A stretch of DNA of 64,000 bases. It comes from Bacillus_CJ salitolerans (lineage in GTDB: Bacteria > Bacillota > Bacilli > Bacillales > SA4). The number at the start of each line of letters is the position of its first letter. Position 1 is the stretch's first letter. The stretch is from assembly GCF_042680805.1 (NCBI RefSeq), contig NZ_JBHUEM010000020.1, positions 124,001 to 188,000 on the forward strand, written 5' to 3'. Position numbers and translations under genes: made by a program. The notes under the pieces are model-generated. The model was not told the DNA's origin. It saw only the letters and a program-made list of their open reading frames with translations, and ran no database searches. Of this stretch, positions 50,324 through 59,278 are shown piece by piece.

Positions 50324-50351
50324 CAAACTGTTTGAGAGTGAGGTTGTCCCT

Positions 50352-51611
50352 ATGACAAAAACCCTTCAGCGTGTAAAAGTAGAAGACATTTTAAGGGCGT
50401 ATCATGTATTAAAGGATATTGTTCATAAAACCCCGTGTCAAAAGGATGAGATTTTATCTGAACAATATGAATGTAATGTTTTTTTAAAACGTGAGGATTT
50501 GCAAAAGGTTCGATCATTTAAATTAAGAGGTGCCTATTATTATGTGCAAAGTTTAACTAGCGAAGAAAGGGAGAGGGGAATTGTTTGTGCTAGTGCAGGC
50601 AATCATGCTCAAGGAGTTGCCTTTGCTTGTAAAGCTTTGGGTATTAAAGGGAAAATCTTTATGCCTTCAACGACACCTAGACAAAAAATAGCTCGTGTTG
50701 AATTCTTTGGTGGAAGAGAAATCGAACTGATATTAACAGGTGATTCATTTGATGATTCCTATGAAACAGCTATTCGTTATTGTAAAACTCACGGAATGAA
50801 CTTTATTCATCCGTTTGATGATTATATGACAATAACGGGCCAAGGGACGATTGGAGTTGAGGTTCTTCAAGAGATGGAGGAGCCAATTTCATATATATTT
50901 ATGAGTATCGGTGGTGGCGGATTAGTGTCAGGTGTTGGCTCCTACGTAAAAAGTATGAGCCCAGACACCAAAATAATTGGGGTAGAACCAGCAGGTGCTG
51001 CAAGTATGAAAAGTTCAATTGAGAAAAATGAAGTTGTTACATTAGATTGTATAGATAAATTTGTGGACGGTGCCGCAGTGAAGCAAGTAGGACACCTTAC
51101 TTTTGAGATGACTCGGGAATTAGTTGATGATATTGTAGTTGTACCAGAAGGGAAAATCTGTTCAACGATTTTATCTTTATACAATGAGAATGCAATAATT
51201 GCAGAACCGGCAGGAGCATTGTCAATTGCCGCACTTAACGATTATAGGGAACAAATTAAAGGGAAAAATATAGTTTGTATTGTAAGTGGTGGAAATAATG
51301 ATATTGACCGAATGCAAGAGATTAAAGAACGCTCGTTAATCTATGAAGGACTTAAACATTACTTCATTGTTAATTTCCCTCAAAGAGCAGGTGCACTTCG
51401 TGAGTTTATGCATGATGTTTTAGGGAAAAATGACGATATTACAAGGTTTGAATATACAAAAAAAAACAATCGCGATAAAGGACCTGTTTTAGTAGGGGTT
51501 GAACTTAAGTCCAAAGAGGACTATGACAATTTAATTGAGAATATGAAGAAAAAAGGGTTTACATATTTAGAAATTAATAAAGATCCTAATTTGTTCAACT
51601 TATTAATATAA
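50352..51611 (+). CDS. ilvA: threonine ammonia-lyase (threonine dehydratase)
   Basis: PLP enzyme of 419 aa. Lys57 in VRSFKLRGAYYY binds PLP; SAGNHAQGVAFAC and SIGGGGLVSG hold the phosphate. After about residue 325 a single ACT-like regulatory domain begins with YFIVNFPQRAGALREFM, which makes it the biosynthetic Bacillus IlvA (about 420 aa) rather than the catabolic TdcB. It deaminates threonine to 2-oxobutanoate for isoleucine synthesis. ATG 50352 is chosen, with GTGAGG upstream, because the frame from 50244 includes the likely promoter. It is followed by a terminator and is separate from the ilv-leu operon. Confidence 0.93.
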   Translation: MTKTLQRVKVEDILRAYHVLKDIVHKTPCQKDEILSEQYECNVFLKREDLQKVRSFKLRGAYYYVQSLTSEERERGIVCASAGNHAQGVAFACKALGIKGKIFMPSTTPRQKIARVEFFGGREIELILTGDSFDDSYETAIRYCKTHGMNFIHPFDDYMTITGQGTIGVEVLQEMEEPISYIFMSIGGGGLVSGVGSYVKSMSPDTKIIGVEPAGAASMKSSIEKNEVVTLDCIDKFVDGAAVKQVGHLTFEMTRELVDDIVVVPEGKICSTILSLYNENAIIAEPAGALSIAALNDYREQIKGKNIVCIVSGGNNDIDRMQEIKERSLIYEGLKHYFIVNFPQRAGALREFMHDVLGKNDDITRFEYTKKNNRDKGPVLVGVELKSKEDYDNLIENMKKKGFTYLEINKDPNLFNLLI

Positions 51612-51638
51612 ACGTAAAAATTACAACCTATCTTAGAA

Positions 51639-51672
51639 AGAATGAGGCTATAATGTCTCATTCTTTTTTTTG
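51639..51672 (+). terminator. Rho-independent terminator of ilvA
   Basis: AAGAATGAG (51639-51647) pairs with CTCATTCTT (51658-51666), followed by an uninterrupted T run. Confidence 0.8.
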
Positions 51673-51701
51673 TAAGAAAAAAATTTTTTTGAACATTTTT
51701 T

Positions 51702-51746
51702 GGAAGCGTTTTCTTTGTTAATTGGACAATGATGTAAGCGTTTTAT
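51702..51746 (+). promoter_or_regulatory. two cre-like (CcpA) boxes upstream of the ilv-leu promoter
   Basis: TGGAAGCGTTTTCT (51702-51715) and TGTAAGCGTTTTAT (51733-51746) each match the cre consensus TGWAANCGNTNWCA at 12 of 14 positions. They lie about 80-110 bases upstream of the expected transcription start, where CcpA activates the B. subtilis ilv-leu operon. Confidence 0.5.
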
Positions 51747-51783
51747 AAATTGTCAGTATTGTCAGAATAATCTAAAATTGGTG

Positions 51784-51812
51784 TTGACTCCCAATTTATT
51801 CGGTATTACAAT
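51784..51812 (+). promoter_or_regulatory. ilv-leu operon promoter
   Basis: TTGACT (51784-51789) and TACAAT (51807-51812) are separated by exactly 17 bases. A CodY-like TATTGTCAGAATAAT (51757-51771; 11 of 15 matches) lies just upstream of the -35. The transcript would start near 51819, giving a leader of about 255 bases. Confidence 0.75.
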
Positions 51813-51859
51813 AGCAAAAAAATAAGATATTAAACAGTAACTTCAAAAATCGTACTCAT

Positions 51860-51982
51860 AATCAAGAGTGTGTCTAGGGTTCCGATGCTAGAAAAAACAT
51901 AGCATGACTGGTCCAAGCGACACAAGCACTTATTACTTGGTGTACACCGTGAGGACAAAAGCCTCTGCGGCAGGTCTTGATT
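51860..51982 (+). ncRNA. ykkC-class riboswitch, probably ppGpp (subtype 2a)
   Basis: Conserved ykkC segments occur in order: TCTAGGGTTCCG (51873-51884), a hairpin ATGCTA / TAGCAT (51885-51905), CTGGTCCAAGCGACAC (51908-51923), and ACACCGTGAGGACAAAAGCC (51944-51963) followed by TCTGCGG. The outer stem AATCAAGA (51860-51867) pairs perfectly with TCTTGATT (51975-51982). ykkC RNAs bind guanidine (subtype 1), ppGpp (2a) or PRPP (2b); the ppGpp type is the one found ahead of branched-chain amino acid operons. The call of ppGpp therefore rests on context. A terminator follows at 51988, so the switch likely controls transcription. Confidence 0.8.
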
Positions 51983-51987
51983 CTTGC

Positions 51988-52037
51988 AGCTCCTACTCCT
52001 GACTGCTTGAAATCATTCCTGTTTGTAGGGGCTTTTT
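51988..52037 (+). terminator. riboswitch-controlled terminator of the ilv-leu leader
   Basis: AGCTCCTAC (51988-51996) pairs with GTAGGGGCT (52025-52033, one G-U pair), followed by TTTTT, 38 bases ahead of ilvE. The 5' arm begins right after the P1 stem of the riboswitch, so the aptamer and terminator could be mutually exclusive. Confidence 0.75.
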
Positions 52038-52074
52038 GTCGTCTTAATTTTCAATAGAAAAGGAGAGTTGAAAA

Positions 52075-52977
52075 ATGAGTAAATGGATTTATTTGAATGG
52101 AGAGCTAGTTGAAAAAGAAAAAGCTGTTGTTTCTGTGTATGACCACGGATTCTTGTATGGAGATGGAGTATTTGAAGGTATTCGAATGTACGCAGGAAAC
52201 GTATTTCGTCTTCGTGAACATATTGAACGCTTATACGAATCTGCTAGGTCCATCCTTCTCGAAATACCTTATTCCGTAGAAGAAATGGAGCAAATTGTCA
52301 TTGATACACTAAGAAAAAATCAATTTCACGACACTGCATATATTCGATTAGTTGTATCTAGGGGGGCAGGTGATCTCGGACTAGACCCTACTAAATGTCA
52401 TCAACCGAATGTTGTTGTTATCACGGAGCAGCTTGCCTTATTTCCAAAAGCGCTTTATGAAAATGGAATTTCAATGGTAACGGTACCTACAAGAAGAAGT
52501 CGACCAGATATTTTAAGTCCTAAAGTGAAATCGCTTAACTATTTGAATAATATTATGGTCAAAGTTGAAGCGACAAACGCCGGTGCAGATGAGGCGTTAA
52601 CCGTTAATACAGAAGGTTATGTTGCCGAAGGATCGGGACAAAATATCTTTCTTGTAAAAAAAGGTGAGTTAATTACGCCACCTAGTTATGTAGGAGCATT
52701 AGAAGGAATTACACGTAACGCTATCATGGATTTGGCCAAAGATCTGGGCTATGTCGTAAAAGAATTACCTTTTACAAGGCATGATGTATATGTTGCAAAC
52801 GAAGTATTCTTAACAGGAACCGCCGCCGAAGTGATTCCAGTTGTAAAAATCGATGGAAGAGTAATATCAGATGGAAAACCTGGCCCACATACACAAGCTC
52901 TTCTACATGCGTTTCGAAATCACGTTGTTAAGGATGGAATGAAAATATATCCATCTGAAAAGATTCAAGCAGGCTAA
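52075..52977 (+). CDS. ilvE: branched-chain amino acid aminotransferase
   Basis: PLP class IV aminotransferase of 300 aa. YDHGFLYGDGVFEGIR marks the active-site entrance; Lys152 (SPKVKSLNYLNN) is the likely Schiff-base lysine; EGSGQNIF and the GTAAEVIPV segment bind PLP phosphate and substrate. It transfers the amino group between glutamate and the 2-oxo acids of Val, Leu and Ile. Its length and motifs fit the E. coli-type IlvE rather than the longer B. subtilis YbgE/YwaA. It is the first gene of the operon, with AAAGGAGAG before ATG 52075. Confidence 0.93.
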   Translation: MSKWIYLNGELVEKEKAVVSVYDHGFLYGDGVFEGIRMYAGNVFRLREHIERLYESARSILLEIPYSVEEMEQIVIDTLRKNQFHDTAYIRLVVSRGAGDLGLDPTKCHQPNVVVITEQLALFPKALYENGISMVTVPTRRSRPDILSPKVKSLNYLNNIMVKVEATNAGADEALTVNTEGYVAEGSGQNIFLVKKGELITPPSYVGALEGITRNAIMDLAKDLGYVVKELPFTRHDVYVANEVFLTGTAAEVIPVVKIDGRVISDGKPGPHTQALLHAFRNHVVKDGMKIYPSEKIQAG

Positions 52978-53001
52978 ATAAAAAAAGGAAGAGGTATAAA
53001 A

Positions 53002-54669
53002 ATGAGAAGTGACATGATTAAAAAGGGTGTCAATCGTGCACCTCATCGAAGCTTGCTATACGCAACTGGAGTCAAGCATGAAGATATGGATAAACCCTTT
53101 ATTGGGGTCTGTAATTCATATATTGATATTATTCCGGGACATATGCATTTAAACAAATTTGCAGAAGTCGTAAAAGAAGCTATTCGAGAGGCAGGCGGTA
53201 TTCCATTTGAATTCAACACGATAGGGGTAGATGATGGGATTGCCATGGGACATATAGGGATGCGTTATTCCTTACCAAGTCGTGAGTTGATTGCGGATTC
53301 AGCTGAGACGGTTATTAATGCTCACTGGTTTGATGGTGTTTTTTATATCCCAAATTGTGACAAAATCACCCCTGGTATGCTAATGGCAGCGGTTAGAACA
53401 AATGTACCAGCTGTGTTTGTATCTGGTGGTCCAATGGAAGCGGGGAAAAGTAAGGATGGAAAACCACTTTCTTTAGTATCAGTGTTTGAAGGAGTTGGAA
53501 GTTTTCTATCTGGAACACTAAGTCGAGAAGAGCTGTTAGAAATTGAGTCAAGTGCCTGTCCTACTTGTGGGTCATGCTCAGGAATGTTTACAGCAAATTC
53601 GATGAATACGTTAATGGAAATGCTTGGGGTAGCGTTGCCAGGAAACGGAACGATTGTGGCCACTTCAGACGACAGACACAAGCTTATTAAAGAAGCAGCT
53701 AAACATTTAATAGAATTAGTGAAAAAAGATATTCGGCCTAGAGACATCATAACGAAAGAGGCTATAGATGATGCTTTTGCTCTTGACATGGCCATGGGGG
53801 GCTCAACCAACACCGTATTACATACATTAGCAATTGCACATGAAGCCGAAATTGAGTATGAGCTGTCAGATATTAATAAAATAGCAGAAAAAGTTCCGTA
53901 TCTTTCAAAAATCTCTCCTGCGTCTGACTTTTCGATGCAAGATGTTCATGAGGCTGGTGGGGTAAGTGCGATTATTAAAGAACTATGCAAAATCGATGGT
54001 GCCATTCACCCGGATCGAATGACCGTCTCGGGACGCACATTACGGGAAACAGTTGAACATTCTGAAATCATAAATGATAACGTGATTCGCAGAAAAGAGG
54101 ACCCATATAGCCCAGTTGGAGGATTATCAGCTTTATTCGGTAATCTCGCTCCAAAAGGTAGTGTGATAAAAGTCGGCGCAGTAGACCCTTCTATTAAAAG
54201 ATTTCGGGGAGAGGCTATAATTTTTGAGTCCCAAGATGAAGCACAAGAGGGGATTGATTCAGGTCTTGTTAAAGAAGGTCACGTTGTAGTGATTCGTTAT
54301 GAAGGACCAAAGGGTGGACCTGGTATGCCAGAAATGCTTGCTCCAACATCGTCAATTGCAGGAAGAGGATTATCTACAAAGGTAGCGTTGCTAACAGATG
54401 GTAGATTTTCTGGTGCAACTAGAGGTATCTCAATTGGTCATATCTCCCCAGAGGCAGCAGAGGGAGGTCCAATTGCATTTGTAGAAAACGGTGATTTGAT
54501 TTCAATCGATCTCGAAATGAGAACCATTCATTTACATGTCTCTGATGATGAATTTGAAGTTAGGAAAAGACAATGGATTAAGCCAGAACCAAAAGTGAAA
54601 ACAGGATATTTAGCGAGATATTCAAAGCTTGTAACGTCAGCAAATACAGGTGCAGTATTAAAAATATAG
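53002..54669 (+). CDS. ilvD: dihydroxy-acid dehydratase
   Basis: Protein of 555 aa. The Fe-S cysteines lie in GVCNSYIDI, NCDKITPGM and CPTCGSCSGMFTANSMN; MAMGGSTNTVLH and PEMLAPTSSIAGRGL are further signatures. It converts 2,3-dihydroxy-acids to 2-oxo acids, the third common step to Val and Ile. The length is standard. It starts 24 bases after ilvE with GGAAGAGG upstream of ATG 53002. Confidence 0.95.
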   Translation: MRSDMIKKGVNRAPHRSLLYATGVKHEDMDKPFIGVCNSYIDIIPGHMHLNKFAEVVKEAIREAGGIPFEFNTIGVDDGIAMGHIGMRYSLPSRELIADSAETVINAHWFDGVFYIPNCDKITPGMLMAAVRTNVPAVFVSGGPMEAGKSKDGKPLSLVSVFEGVGSFLSGTLSREELLEIESSACPTCGSCSGMFTANSMNTLMEMLGVALPGNGTIVATSDDRHKLIKEAAKHLIELVKKDIRPRDIITKEAIDDAFALDMAMGGSTNTVLHTLAIAHEAEIEYELSDINKIAEKVPYLSKISPASDFSMQDVHEAGGVSAIIKELCKIDGAIHPDRMTVSGRTLRETVEHSEIINDNVIRRKEDPYSPVGGLSALFGNLAPKGSVIKVGAVDPSIKRFRGEAIIFESQDEAQEGIDSGLVKEGHVVVIRYEGPKGGPGMPEMLAPTSSIAGRGLSTKVALLTDGRFSGATRGISIGHISPEAAEGGPIAFVENGDLISIDLEMRTIHLHVSDDEFEVRKRQWIKPEPKVKTGYLARYSKLVTSANTGAVLKI

Positions 54670-54695
54670 CATTTTAAGGAGGTGGCAAATATAAA

Positions 54696-56396
54696 GTGAA
54701 AACGCTCGAAGAGAAAACGAGTCAAATCCTTTCCGGCTCAAAAATGTTAGTAGAAGCTTTGAAGGAAGAGAATGTTGAGGTTGTATTTGGTTACCCAGGT
54801 GGTGCAGTATTAAATATTTATGACGCTTTATTTGACGGAGGTATTCCTCATATTTTACCTCGTCACGAACAAGGAGCCATACATGCAGCAGAGGGATATG
54901 CAAGAATATCTGGTAAGCCAGGAGTTGTGATTGCAACATCAGGGCCAGGTGCAACAAATATTATGACCGGATTAGCGGATGCCATGATGGATTCTCTACC
55001 TCTTGTAGTTTTTACAGGACAGGTAAATGATTTCGCTTTAGGGTCAGATGCCTTTCAAGAAGCTCCAATCTTAGGTATGTCCACACCTGTAACAAAACAC
55101 AATTATCAAGTTCGTGATGTAAAAGACTTGCCTAGGACGATTAAAGAGGCGTTTTACATTGCCACAACCGGAAGACCGGGACCTGTGTTAATCGATATAC
55201 CAAAGAATATTAGTGCCGCTGCTTGTTTGTTTCATTACCCAGAACATGTGCACTTACCTGGTTATCAGGTTGTTTCAAACCCAGACAAAAGTGCGTTAAC
55301 TACTCTAGTTGAGGCTATTCATTCATCTAAAAAACCAATCATCCTTGCAGGTGCCGGGATATTACTTTCAAAAGCAAATGGTGAACTATTAACGTTTGTT
55401 CAAAAGACAAAGATTCCGGTAGTAAATACGCTACTTGGTCTAGGAAGTTTTCCGGCAAGTCACTCATTATTTTTAGGTATGGGCGGTATGCACGGTACGT
55501 ATGCTGCCAATATGGGCTTATATGAATGTGATTTATTGATCAATATTGGTGCTCGTTTTGATGATCGTTTAACAGGTAATATAGAGCATTTTGCTAAATT
55601 TTCAACAGTAGTTCATATAGACATTGATCCAGCTGAAATCGGTAAAAATGTTTTTACGCATATACCAATCGTAGGTGATGCTAAGGAGACTTTACACCTA
55701 CTAAATGAAGAAAGCTATACATCAACGTTTCTAGAATGGCATGATTATTTATCAGAACTTATGAGAGAGTTTCCACTTTGGTATGAAGATGATTTACATT
55801 CCTTTAAACCACAGAGATTAATAGAGTCCATTCACGCCTGTACAAATGGGAATGCGGTGATAACAACGGACGTCGGACAGCATCAGATGTGGGCTGCTCA
55901 ATTCTACGGATTTGACTCGCCGAATAAGTGGGTAACCTCTGGTGGATTAGGAACAATGGGGTTCGGATTACCAGCAGCAATTGGTGCACAAATTGCACAA
56001 CCTAATGAGTTGGTAATCGCAATTCTAGGCGATGCAGGGTTTCAGATGACCATGCAAGAGCTTGCATTGTTAACTCATTACAAGCTACCCATTAAGGTAG
56101 TGATTGTTAACAATCAATCTATGGGAATGGTTCGCCAATGGCAGGAAATTTTTTACGATGGTAGGTATTCACATTCATTGCTTCCTGATCAACCGGATTA
56201 TGTAAAACTAGCTTCCGCATTTGGTTTAAAAGGTGTTGTCATTCAAAGTGAAGACTCGTTTATCCATAATTTAAAAGCCGCGATTGATTTAAATGAACCG
56301 ATTATTTTAGACTGCCGGATAACCAAGACTGAAAATGTATACCCAATGGTTTCACCAGGTAAAGGAATTCACGAAATGGTAGGTGTCAAACCTTGA
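54696..56396 (+). CDS. ilvB: acetolactate synthase, large (catalytic) subunit
   Basis: ThDP enzyme of 566 aa: VFGYPGGAVLNIYD, catalytic Glu in RHEQGAIHAAEGYAR, FAD/ThDP region GLGTMGFGLPAAIGA and the Mg-ThDP motif GDAGFQMTMQEL...NNQSMGMVRQWQ. It condenses pyruvate with pyruvate or 2-oxobutanoate. The GTG start at 54696 follows AGGAGGTGGCAA. It overlaps ilvN by a few bases, so both subunits are translationally coupled. Confidence 0.95.
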   Translation: MKTLEEKTSQILSGSKMLVEALKEENVEVVFGYPGGAVLNIYDALFDGGIPHILPRHEQGAIHAAEGYARISGKPGVVIATSGPGATNIMTGLADAMMDSLPLVVFTGQVNDFALGSDAFQEAPILGMSTPVTKHNYQVRDVKDLPRTIKEAFYIATTGRPGPVLIDIPKNISAAACLFHYPEHVHLPGYQVVSNPDKSALTTLVEAIHSSKKPIILAGAGILLSKANGELLTFVQKTKIPVVNTLLGLGSFPASHSLFLGMGGMHGTYAANMGLYECDLLINIGARFDDRLTGNIEHFAKFSTVVHIDIDPAEIGKNVFTHIPIVGDAKETLHLLNEESYTSTFLEWHDYLSELMREFPLWYEDDLHSFKPQRLIESIHACTNGNAVITTDVGQHQMWAAQFYGFDSPNKWVTSGGLGTMGFGLPAAIGAQIAQPNELVIAILGDAGFQMTMQELALLTHYKLPIKVVIVNNQSMGMVRQWQEIFYDGRYSHSLLPDQPDYVKLASAFGLKGVVIQSEDSFIHNLKAAIDLNEPIILDCRITKTENVYPMVSPGKGIHEMVGVKP

Positions 56397-56662
56397 AAAG
56401 AACGCTATCAATGATCGTAAATAATCAGCTTGGTGTATTGAATAGACTCACAAACTTATTCTTAAGAAAAGGGTTAAATATTGATAGTTTATCAGTAGGA
56501 CCACTAGACGGAAAGCAAATGTCGCTTCTAACAGTGGTAGTCTCTATTAATGAAGAGAAAGAGGTAGAGCAGATAAAAAGACAGTTAGAAAAACAAATTG
56601 ATGTTTTACAAATTACCGATTTTAATCAACATTATCAGAATTTTACAAATGCAAGAGGTTAG
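56393..56662 (+). CDS. ilvN: acetolactate synthase, small (regulatory) subunit, short form
   Basis: ACT-domain protein of 89 aa: RTLSMIVNNQLGVLNRLTNL is the ligand-binding start, and NIDSLSVGPLDG the second strand. It activates the large subunit and gives valine feedback inhibition. B. subtilis IlvH is about 170 aa; this one ends after the first ACT domain, like E. coli IlvN/IlvM, so the C-terminal domain is absent. TTG 56393 overlaps the ilvB stop and has GGTG upstream. Feedback control may be weaker or differ. Confidence 0.88.
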   Translation: MKRTLSMIVNNQLGVLNRLTNLFLRKGLNIDSLSVGPLDGKQMSLLTVVVSINEEKEVEQIKRQLEKQIDVLQITDFNQHYQNFTNARG

Positions 56663-56721
56663 ATAGGAAAAGTTAATAGATAGAAGGGATTAATCATCAT
56701 TATAAAAGGAGTGATTCTAAC

Positions 56722-57744
56722 ATGGCAAACATGTTTTATGACCAAGATCTTTCTTTAGAACTAATAAAAGGTAAGCGTGTAACAATCATTGGATATGGAT
56801 CACAAGGACACGCACATGCTCAAAATCTTCGAGAAAGTGGAGTTGAGGTAATAGTTGGTGTAAGGCACGGCAAGTCAAGGGATCAAGCTATACAGGATGG
56901 ATTTAGAGTCCTGTCCGTTGCTGAGGCTACTGATCTAGCTGATGTGGTGATGGTATTGCTACCAGATGAGAAACAGCCAGAAGTCTACAATAATGAGATT
57001 AAACCATATCTCTCACCAGGAAAGGCAATAGCGTTTGCTCACGGATTTAATGTCCATTTCAATCAAGTCGTTCCCCCAACTGATGTGGATGTTTTTTTAG
57101 TTGCTCCAAAAGGACCAGGTCACCTAGTTAGACGTGTGTTCGAAGAAGGTGGGGGAGTTCCTGCATTGTTTGCTGTTTACAGGAATGCTAGTGGAATTGC
57201 ACGAGAACTAGCTTTATCCTATTGCAAGGCAATTGGAGCAGGCCGGGCGGCGGTCATTGAAACTACCTTTCAGGAAGAAACGGAAACAGACCTATTTGGA
57301 GAGCAAGCCGTATTGTGCGGTGGTACAACGGCACTTATTAAAGCCGGATTTGAGACTTTAACTAAAGCTGGATACCAGCCTGAGGTCGCTTATTTTGAAT
57401 GCTTACATGAGCTAAAGCTTATTGTTGACCTTCTTTATGAGTCTGGATTAGAAGGGATGAGATATTCGATTTCAGACACAGCACAATGGGGAGACTTTAC
57501 AGCAGGACCTAGAATCGTTACAAATTCTACGAAACTAGAAATGGAAAAACTTTTATCGGAGATACAAAATGGAGAATTTGCGAAGAATTGGATTTTAGAG
57601 AACCAGACAAACCGGCCAGTTTTCAATGCTGTAAATCGCAAGGAAAATCACCACCTTATTGAGATTATAGGCAAAGAGATGAGGGCTAAAATGCCATTTA
57701 TACACACAAAAAAGAAAGGCTTGGTCACAAATGCGAAAAGTTGA
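56722..57744 (+). CDS. ilvC: ketol-acid reductoisomerase (NADP+), class I
   Basis: Protein of 340 aa with the Rossmann motif IIGYGSQGHAHAQNLRESGV, VRHGKSRDQA (phosphate-binding loop), PDEKQPEVY, and GPGHLVRRVFEEG...QEETETDLFGEQAVLCGG with the Mg-binding Asp and Glu. It isomerises and reduces acetolactate and acetohydroxybutyrate. Class I short form, as in other Bacillus. AAAGGAGTG precedes ATG 56722. The 3' end overlaps leuA by 14 bases. Confidence 0.95.
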   Translation: MANMFYDQDLSLELIKGKRVTIIGYGSQGHAHAQNLRESGVEVIVGVRHGKSRDQAIQDGFRVLSVAEATDLADVVMVLLPDEKQPEVYNNEIKPYLSPGKAIAFAHGFNVHFNQVVPPTDVDVFLVAPKGPGHLVRRVFEEGGGVPALFAVYRNASGIARELALSYCKAIGAGRAAVIETTFQEETETDLFGEQAVLCGGTTALIKAGFETLTKAGYQPEVAYFECLHELKLIVDLLYESGLEGMRYSISDTAQWGDFTAGPRIVTNSTKLEMEKLLSEIQNGEFAKNWILENQTNRPVFNAVNRKENHHLIEIIGKEMRAKMPFIHTKKKGLVTNAKS

Positions 57745-59278
57745 TATCTTTGATACAACCTTACGTGATGGTGAACAATCTGCTGGTGTGAATTTACATC
57801 CACATGAAAAAGTAGAGATTGCTAAGCAACTAGAAAGATATGGTGTAGACATGATAGAGGCAGGATTTCCTTGTTCATCAGAAGGGGACTTTCAATCAGT
57901 CAAACAAATTTCTGAAACAGTTAAACAATGTATGATAGTGGGTCTTGCAAGAGCCAATAAACAAGACATTGATGTTGCCTATGAAGCCCTAAAAGACGCA
58001 AAGAACTCAGGAATTCATTTATTTATTGCCACTTCACCACTTCACATGAAGTATAAATTACATTTAACTCAAGAAGAAGTTATTGAAAAGGCTGTTTGGT
58101 CAGTAAAATATGCGTCGCATTACTTTTCACATATACAATGGTCCGCTGAGGATGCGACACGGAGTGATTGGAATTTTTTATCAAGAATTATTACGAACGT
58201 GATTGATGCAGGAGCAAAAGTCATCAATATTCCAGACACGGTCGGGTACTCAACACCACAAGAATATGGTGAGCTATTTTCATATTTGATGAAAACAGTA
58301 CCAAATATAAACAAAGTAAAGCTATCTGCTCATTGCCATGATGATTTAGGTCTTGCAGTTGCAAATAGTCTTGCAGCCATTCAAAAGGGGATTCATCAAG
58401 TAGAGGGGACTATTAACGGTATAGGAGAGCGAGCAGGAAACGCATCATTAGAAGAAATTGTTGTTGCATTACGAATTCGAAACGATGAATACAAGGTGGA
58501 TACAAACATTGATTTAAAACAAACGATTCGAACAAGTCAGCTCGTAAGTAAGTTTACAGGAATGATAGTTCCCCAAAATAAAGCTGTAGTTGGTTTAAAC
58601 GCTTTTGCACACGAGTCTGGCATTCATCAAGATGGAGTGTTAAAGAATAAACAAACGTATGAAATAATCGAGCCCGAGATGATCGGATTAGGGTCAAATA
58701 AAATGGTTTTAGGTAAACATTCTGGTAGTCATGCGTTTAAAGAAAAGTGCAAGGAACTAGGAATATCTTTAAATGAAGATGAAGAAAAAAAGCTATTTCA
58801 TGCATTTAAGGAGCTAACTTCAAAAAAGAAGGAAGTTACTGAAGATGATATCTTTGCACTCATGTTGGACTCCTCTATCAAAGAAATCGGTGCAGGTTAT
58901 AAACTTGAATTATTACAAGTTTCATATGGTTCGAACATTATTCCAACAGCAACCATTCGAGTGGAAACACCCGAGGGATTCAGGATACAGGAATCAGCAA
59001 CGGGAAAAGGTAGTGTTGAAGCGGTTTATAATACGATCTCTAGAATATTGAAACAACCTAGTGAACTGGTGGACTATCGTATTCAATCTACAACAAATGG
59101 AAATGATGCCATAGCAGAGGTGTATGTAAAAGTAAGGTATGATGGACACATTAGCTCAGGTCGCGGTATAGAAACAGATGTTCTAGAGGCTTCTGCAAAA
59201 GCTTATTTCGATGCTGTTAACCGAAGTTTGGTGAAGGTGTGGTTTGAACATCAAACAAAAGGAGTGGAGGCTCTATGA
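57731..59278 (+). CDS. leuA: 2-isopropylmalate synthase
   Basis: Protein of 515 aa. DTTLRDGEQSAGVN starts the DRE-TIM barrel; SAHCHDDLGLAVANS supplies metal ligands; NGIGERAGNASLEE follows. The C-terminal LeuA dimer/allosteric domain (about 390-510) binds leucine for feedback inhibition. It condenses acetyl-CoA with 2-oxoisovalerate, the first committed leucine step. ATG 57731 lies inside the end of ilvC, so it is translationally coupled. Confidence 0.95.
   Translation: MRKVDIFDTTLRDGEQSAGVNLHPHEKVEIAKQLERYGVDMIEAGFPCSSEGDFQSVKQISETVKQCMIVGLARANKQDIDVAYEALKDAKNSGIHLFIATSPLHMKYKLHLTQEEVIEKAVWSVKYASHYFSHIQWSAEDATRSDWNFLSRIITNVIDAGAKVINIPDTVGYSTPQEYGELFSYLMKTVPNINKVKLSAHCHDDLGLAVANSLAAIQKGIHQVEGTINGIGERAGNASLEEIVVALRIRNDEYKVDTNIDLKQTIRTSQLVSKFTGMIVPQNKAVVGLNAFAHESGIHQDGVLKNKQTYEIIEPEMIGLGSNKMVLGKHSGSHAFKEKCKELGISLNEDEEKKLFHAFKELTSKKKEVTEDDIFALMLDSSIKEIGAGYKLELLQVSYGSNIIPTATIRVETPEGFRIQESATGKGSVEAVYNTISRILKQPSELVDYRIQSTTNGNDAIAEVYVKVRYDGHISSGRGIETDVLEASAKAYFDAVNRSLVKVWFEHQTKGVEAL

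Noticed and set aside
51620..52074. T-box leader for ilv-leu
   Set aside because: B. subtilis has a leucine T-box here, but I found no T-box sequence or specifier stem. The conserved segments fit ykkC instead.
53343..53813. 156-aa open frame on the minus strand
   Set aside because: Antisense shadow of ilvD with Ser-rich translation.
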